Origin: Apostichopus japonicus
Taxonomy: Eukaryota > Echinodermata > Holothuroidea > Aspidochirotida > Stichopodidae
Direction: 5' to 3'
NCBI RefSeq assembly: GCF_037975245.1
Contig: NC_092578.1
Span: 14,676,321 to 14,740,320, forward strand
DNA length: 64,000 nucleotides
Below, piece after piece: positions 60,238-64,000 of this stretch. The first letter of the stretch is position 1; every line of letters begins with the position of its first letter. The translations under genes were made by a program, and so were the position numbers. The notes below the pieces were generated by a model, which did no database searches, was not told where the DNA came from, and saw nothing but the letters and a program-made list of their open reading frames with translations.

Positions 60238-63200
60238 AAATGGTGTCTTGTTCATAATTATAATACTTTAGAAGATGTTTCCATCTTTGCCGACAAATTG
60301 TTCTACGAAGGAGTGTTCCAGTTTGAAGGAATTCATTAATTTTTAATCTAAATTTAGCTATTGAAATTAGTTACTTGAATTCATTGAATTTTATTTAAAA
60401 TTTTATTTAAACTTTTAATTGATAGATTCATTTTTTAATACTGAAATAATTTGGATCGAAAAAAATTACTTTATATCGTAGGCTAGCTTGTCAAAAGTTT
60501 TGTTAAATTTAATAAGCATACCGTATATGTTGGTGGTGGGTGTGGGGGGGGGGAGTGGAGGGTTGTATCGGGGAATGAAACCCTGTTAGCTGGTTAGTCC
60601 TTCAATGAATTAATTTGACATAATTGGCACTCTAAAATTTTACAAATGACGGCGGTCTTTTCGGTAGTTGTTCATATGAACATGAGGAAAAGTGCCTATT
60701 TTAGTTTAAATAGCTCATTCACATTAAGAATGATATATGTTTCATGCACTATACTTTAAGGGTGGTCGCTCATCCTGAGGTATGAAGTCACAACGTATGA
60801 ACGTCACGAAGTTTCATTTTACGACATTGGAATCTTTAAAAATGTGTTTCTGCACAATCGATCGTTATATTGACCTGTAACGACAAAAAAAGGTCAACAC
60901 GGTTTGATGATGATGATATCAAGAAATCGTTCATGAATTAATATCTATTTTGATTGCCCGATACAATGCAGAAATATCTTTATCACTTCACACTCTCTTA
61001 GTCCCTTTCAATGAAGGGCAGGGGTTGGGAAAAGAAATACAGATAAGGGTGGCAGTTAATTGGGTTGGACAAGCAGTTGTTGACTTATGCGATGATCACG
61101 TTCCTTTCAAAAATTATGCAAATAAGTTAAAGCATCGTTTTATTTATGTAGTATCGCATAAATTGAAATAAATTTCGGAGTTAAATACATGATCCTCTGC
61201 AATATTTGTGATATCATTTGTTGAAAGTATCTCGATATGGAACGCCCTCTCACTCAAGTAATCCGTTCAAGCAAGACGTTCATGCATCAGTAGAATTGCG
61301 TACATTAGTTTTAATCCAGTGATCAAACCAATGTAGGCCTACGATTGTAAGTTTGGATAGCTCAGAGTGTTGACTGTTGATTTCTTATAACTTTAATGTG
61401 CATGTACTGCACACAACAATTCCTTCAATGGCAAGGAAACTTGTCTTATGACGTAATCCGAGGGAAGGAAAGAAGGCTATAGTTTAGGGGGTGGGAGGGG
61501 GGGGGCGACAAAATCTAGTTTTGAATAGAATGATCCCCAAATTAATTGGTGAACGGATCATATAGCCTAAGTATAATACTACATTGTGTAATTGTGCAGG
61601 CGGAAAAAGGTACCATTTTCGGTTCATCTTCAACTTTAAATGACCACATAGGATCCTATATAGGGAATTCCATCCGCAATGAAACAGTTTAGTCCCTTTT
61701 CATCCCCTATCTCTTTTAAACAGATCTTCCCAGACCCTGTGATATGCAAAACTGTGAGCTTACATTGTGCTTGGTAAGCACGCACCTGCAAGCGTGCAAA
61801 CAACACTTATAGTTCGATCAGTGTATCAGTCCGATCCCGGCATACGATCCATCAAAGCGTGCGTCCCACTATAGGCCGCCTACTTGTACCCCGTTCCGGT
61901 GTAGCAGACTAGCAATTCACACATGTCGCATATATCCCATATTCAGTACATACTGTCCTAGTCCCCCTGTTTATACTGGATTTACCACCAGTACATAATT
62001 GCCAAATCTTACCCACTATGTGTCGAGGAAATTTGGCTACAAAGAAGTTTGAACTCCATTAAGTTCGTAATCTTTTACCTCTGCAATTATTATTATTTTT
62101 TTTTTGTAGCTGCTGCCTGCCCTATCCCGTACCCGCCCTCCGTGAATTGGGGATTACGTTAGATCTCTCCAACTGTAAAGATGACTATGAACGCAATTGT
62201 AGTGGCCGAATACAACATGCAACATATACGGAGGATAAAATAGCAGCAATCACAACATAAACATTCTTTTTTTGTTCCTCCTATTTTTTCCTCCTATTTT
62301 TTTTTGTAGCATCGCACAACTTCTCATTTATTTCCTGTAACAACTAATAATGTATGCATCTGCTTTAATATTTGATAAAATGAACTTAGCTGCCTTTTGA
62401 ATGTCGAATTGCCAAAATTTTATGCGGGACAAAATATACTATGAAGTATTTGCGGACATTTTTTACCAGGACATTTCGTCCGGCCGTGCTATATTTGCCG
62501 TGAGGTGGGGACACAATTTTCAGCAGATAATGTCTGACCGGACTAAATGTGCTGGTACTGAGTGTTTCCCCCGGACACTTTGTACAGGGGACACTGTACT
62601 GTCCATCCTTATCAATTTCTATGGTACTGTCACATCGGCCCCGTGTGGCTAGACTTTGGGGTTTGGTTGCGTGTGCGCAAGTGCGTGTCTTTTTCTTCAA
62701 GTAAGAGTAAAACACGGCAACCATTGCAAAGTCAGTCAGATGATTTCACAATGATAGGATAGATAGGATAATATATTATCTATTGAATTCAGAAATATAT
62801 GGCTCTATAGGATTAACTATAAGTGATTAACTAACAGATATCGCTATCACTCATATACTTAAAACTCACTGCATTTATTTCTAATTAATTTACTTAGTGG
62901 AAAATTAAATAAAAGATAAGATCTTATAGCTTTAAAACTTAACTGAGAAATATGTGTCGATCATGCGCTCTGGATGCCTTGCAAGCTGATTGTCTGCCCC
63001 ATAAGGTCTACTTGTGGGTTAAGTGGATTACGATATCCCCAAAATTCGCCCTCCCAACCCCAGCTTCCAACCTCGTCCCCTAGTCCCCGGCCCTTCAAAT
63101 TTCGTCCAGGCTGCTGTCATCTCTGTGACTGTACGTTGAAGTCGATGGAGATATAGATTGACTGCGCCATGCCAACTTCATTCAAGAATAACTTGCCTCG

Positions 63201-64000
63201 ACAATCCCAGGGCCGTATATAGAGACAATCCCTGTCGCGAACGCTCTCTATCTCTGTTAATGAAAGTCTAGGCTGACCTAAAGAAAATGTTTTATCTACG
63301 ATAGAAAATGGAAGACAGGAGCACCTCTAGACCTACTGTATGTACCTCACTTTGCTGCACGTCTCTTGTTTCACACATTTAATAAACTAAGGTTGCTAGG
63401 CCTGACCCATGTTTTATCGGAAATTTCGCTGAATTGGTCGACTGTGATGACTTACATTGCAACCTCAAGACATTTTTCCAGCGTACGGTGAAAGTGTTAG
63501 TATAACTTACTAGGCCTATTGATAATCTAACTTTTACTTTTTACTATAGACAGAAGTCGTCTTAGCACTTATTAAAAGGAACAAGTCAGTTTCGAACAAA
63601 TCTAGATTGATCCTTTGATTAGAAATTGTCGTCGGCACTGCAGCAAACATTGGCTCCAATAGTAGTTACAGCTGAATCATGAAAAGCAAGAAAACTATGC
63701 ATATACTCTATTTTATGTTGTGCTTCACGTTTTCCAGTGCTTATAAAGCGATACTATTACCGGCTGACTCTGCAATTTCGTTACAACAAACCTAACTTTA
63801 GGGTATGATACAGTAAGTGCATGATATGACCTTTGGTATGTTTGGCCTTGGGTTGTAGTACTTGGTTTGTGTAAACATCTAACTGTTTACAAAGTGTTAT
63901 CACCAGGGTTCCCTTCATCATAAGATCCAGTTTCATTTAGTAGTGATTGGTTAATGGAGTCTAGCCTATCTCTATTTTATTACAGCTGCGATAAGATTTC
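60238..64000. other. Region downstream of the LDLa gene, no gene recognised
   Basis: The proximal part should include the LDLa 3'UTR (an AATAAA lies near 61169). The rest has scattered TAGGCCTA-type motifs and a G run at 61495-61505. A 38-codon frame at 63679-63795 starts with a signal-peptide-like segment (MHILYFMLCFTFSSAYKA) but has no evident donor and is not called. Confidence 0.5.

Overview
The window is animal nuclear DNA: short coding exons with GT-AG introns, long introns and a heavy load of transposon debris. The protein families (SLC23 transporter, acyl-CoA-binding protein, Cys-loop receptor, multi-LDLa protein), Penelope-like retroelements and a very frequent palindromic octamer TAGGCCTA suggest a marine invertebrate deuterostome, most likely an echinoderm. 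The species cannot be fixed from the sequence alone. No rRNA, functional tRNA, CRISPR or prokaryotic feature was seen.

Layout. (1) 1521-5265, minus: the first four coding exons of an SLC23-type nucleobase/ascorbate transporter; the rest lies beyond the left edge. (2) 5.3-18.0 kb: no convincing gene. It holds tRNA-headed SINE-like repeats, a long inverted repeat with promoter-like motifs, an intact 360-bp hAT-like MITE, a broken Penelope-like RT, a ~58-bp satellite and TA arrays. (3) 18102-27865, plus: a complete four-exon acyl-CoA-binding protein (ACBP) gene. Its first intron carries a three-level nest of 8-bp-TSD DNA transposons. (4) 32193-43897, plus: a second ACBP gene with identical exon phases, a tandem paralogue. 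(5) 35394-42780, minus: a complete seven-exon nicotinic-type Cys-loop receptor gene lying entirely inside intron 3 of the second ACBP gene. (6) 44-48.3 kb: a TIR element and a Penelope-like 3' end. (7) 48350-60237, plus: a secreted or membrane-anchored protein with about 25 LDL-receptor class A modules. Its 3.7-kb exon holds twelve LDLa/Thr-Pro linker repeats. (8) 60238-64000: no recognised gene.

For the four gene models I joined exons by hand using splice signals, reading phase and family alignment, and every junction is in frame. The three complete-looking single forms give 84 aa (ACBP 1), 83 aa (ACBP 2) and 376 aa (Cys-loop). The LDLa gene gives 1664 aa if spliced at 58329, or 1574 aa if it reads through into the following intron, where an in-frame transmembrane segment and stop occur.

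The most unusual observations are these: a 72-bp unit containing the exon end and 5' splice site is tandemly repeated four times in the TM2-TM3 region of the Cys-loop gene, open in frame throughout; the LDLa gene has an intron-encoded membrane anchor as an alternative C-terminus; and three transposons are nested with all three target-site duplications intact. No obvious functional link joins the neighbouring genes; this is ordinary animal synteny, not an operon.
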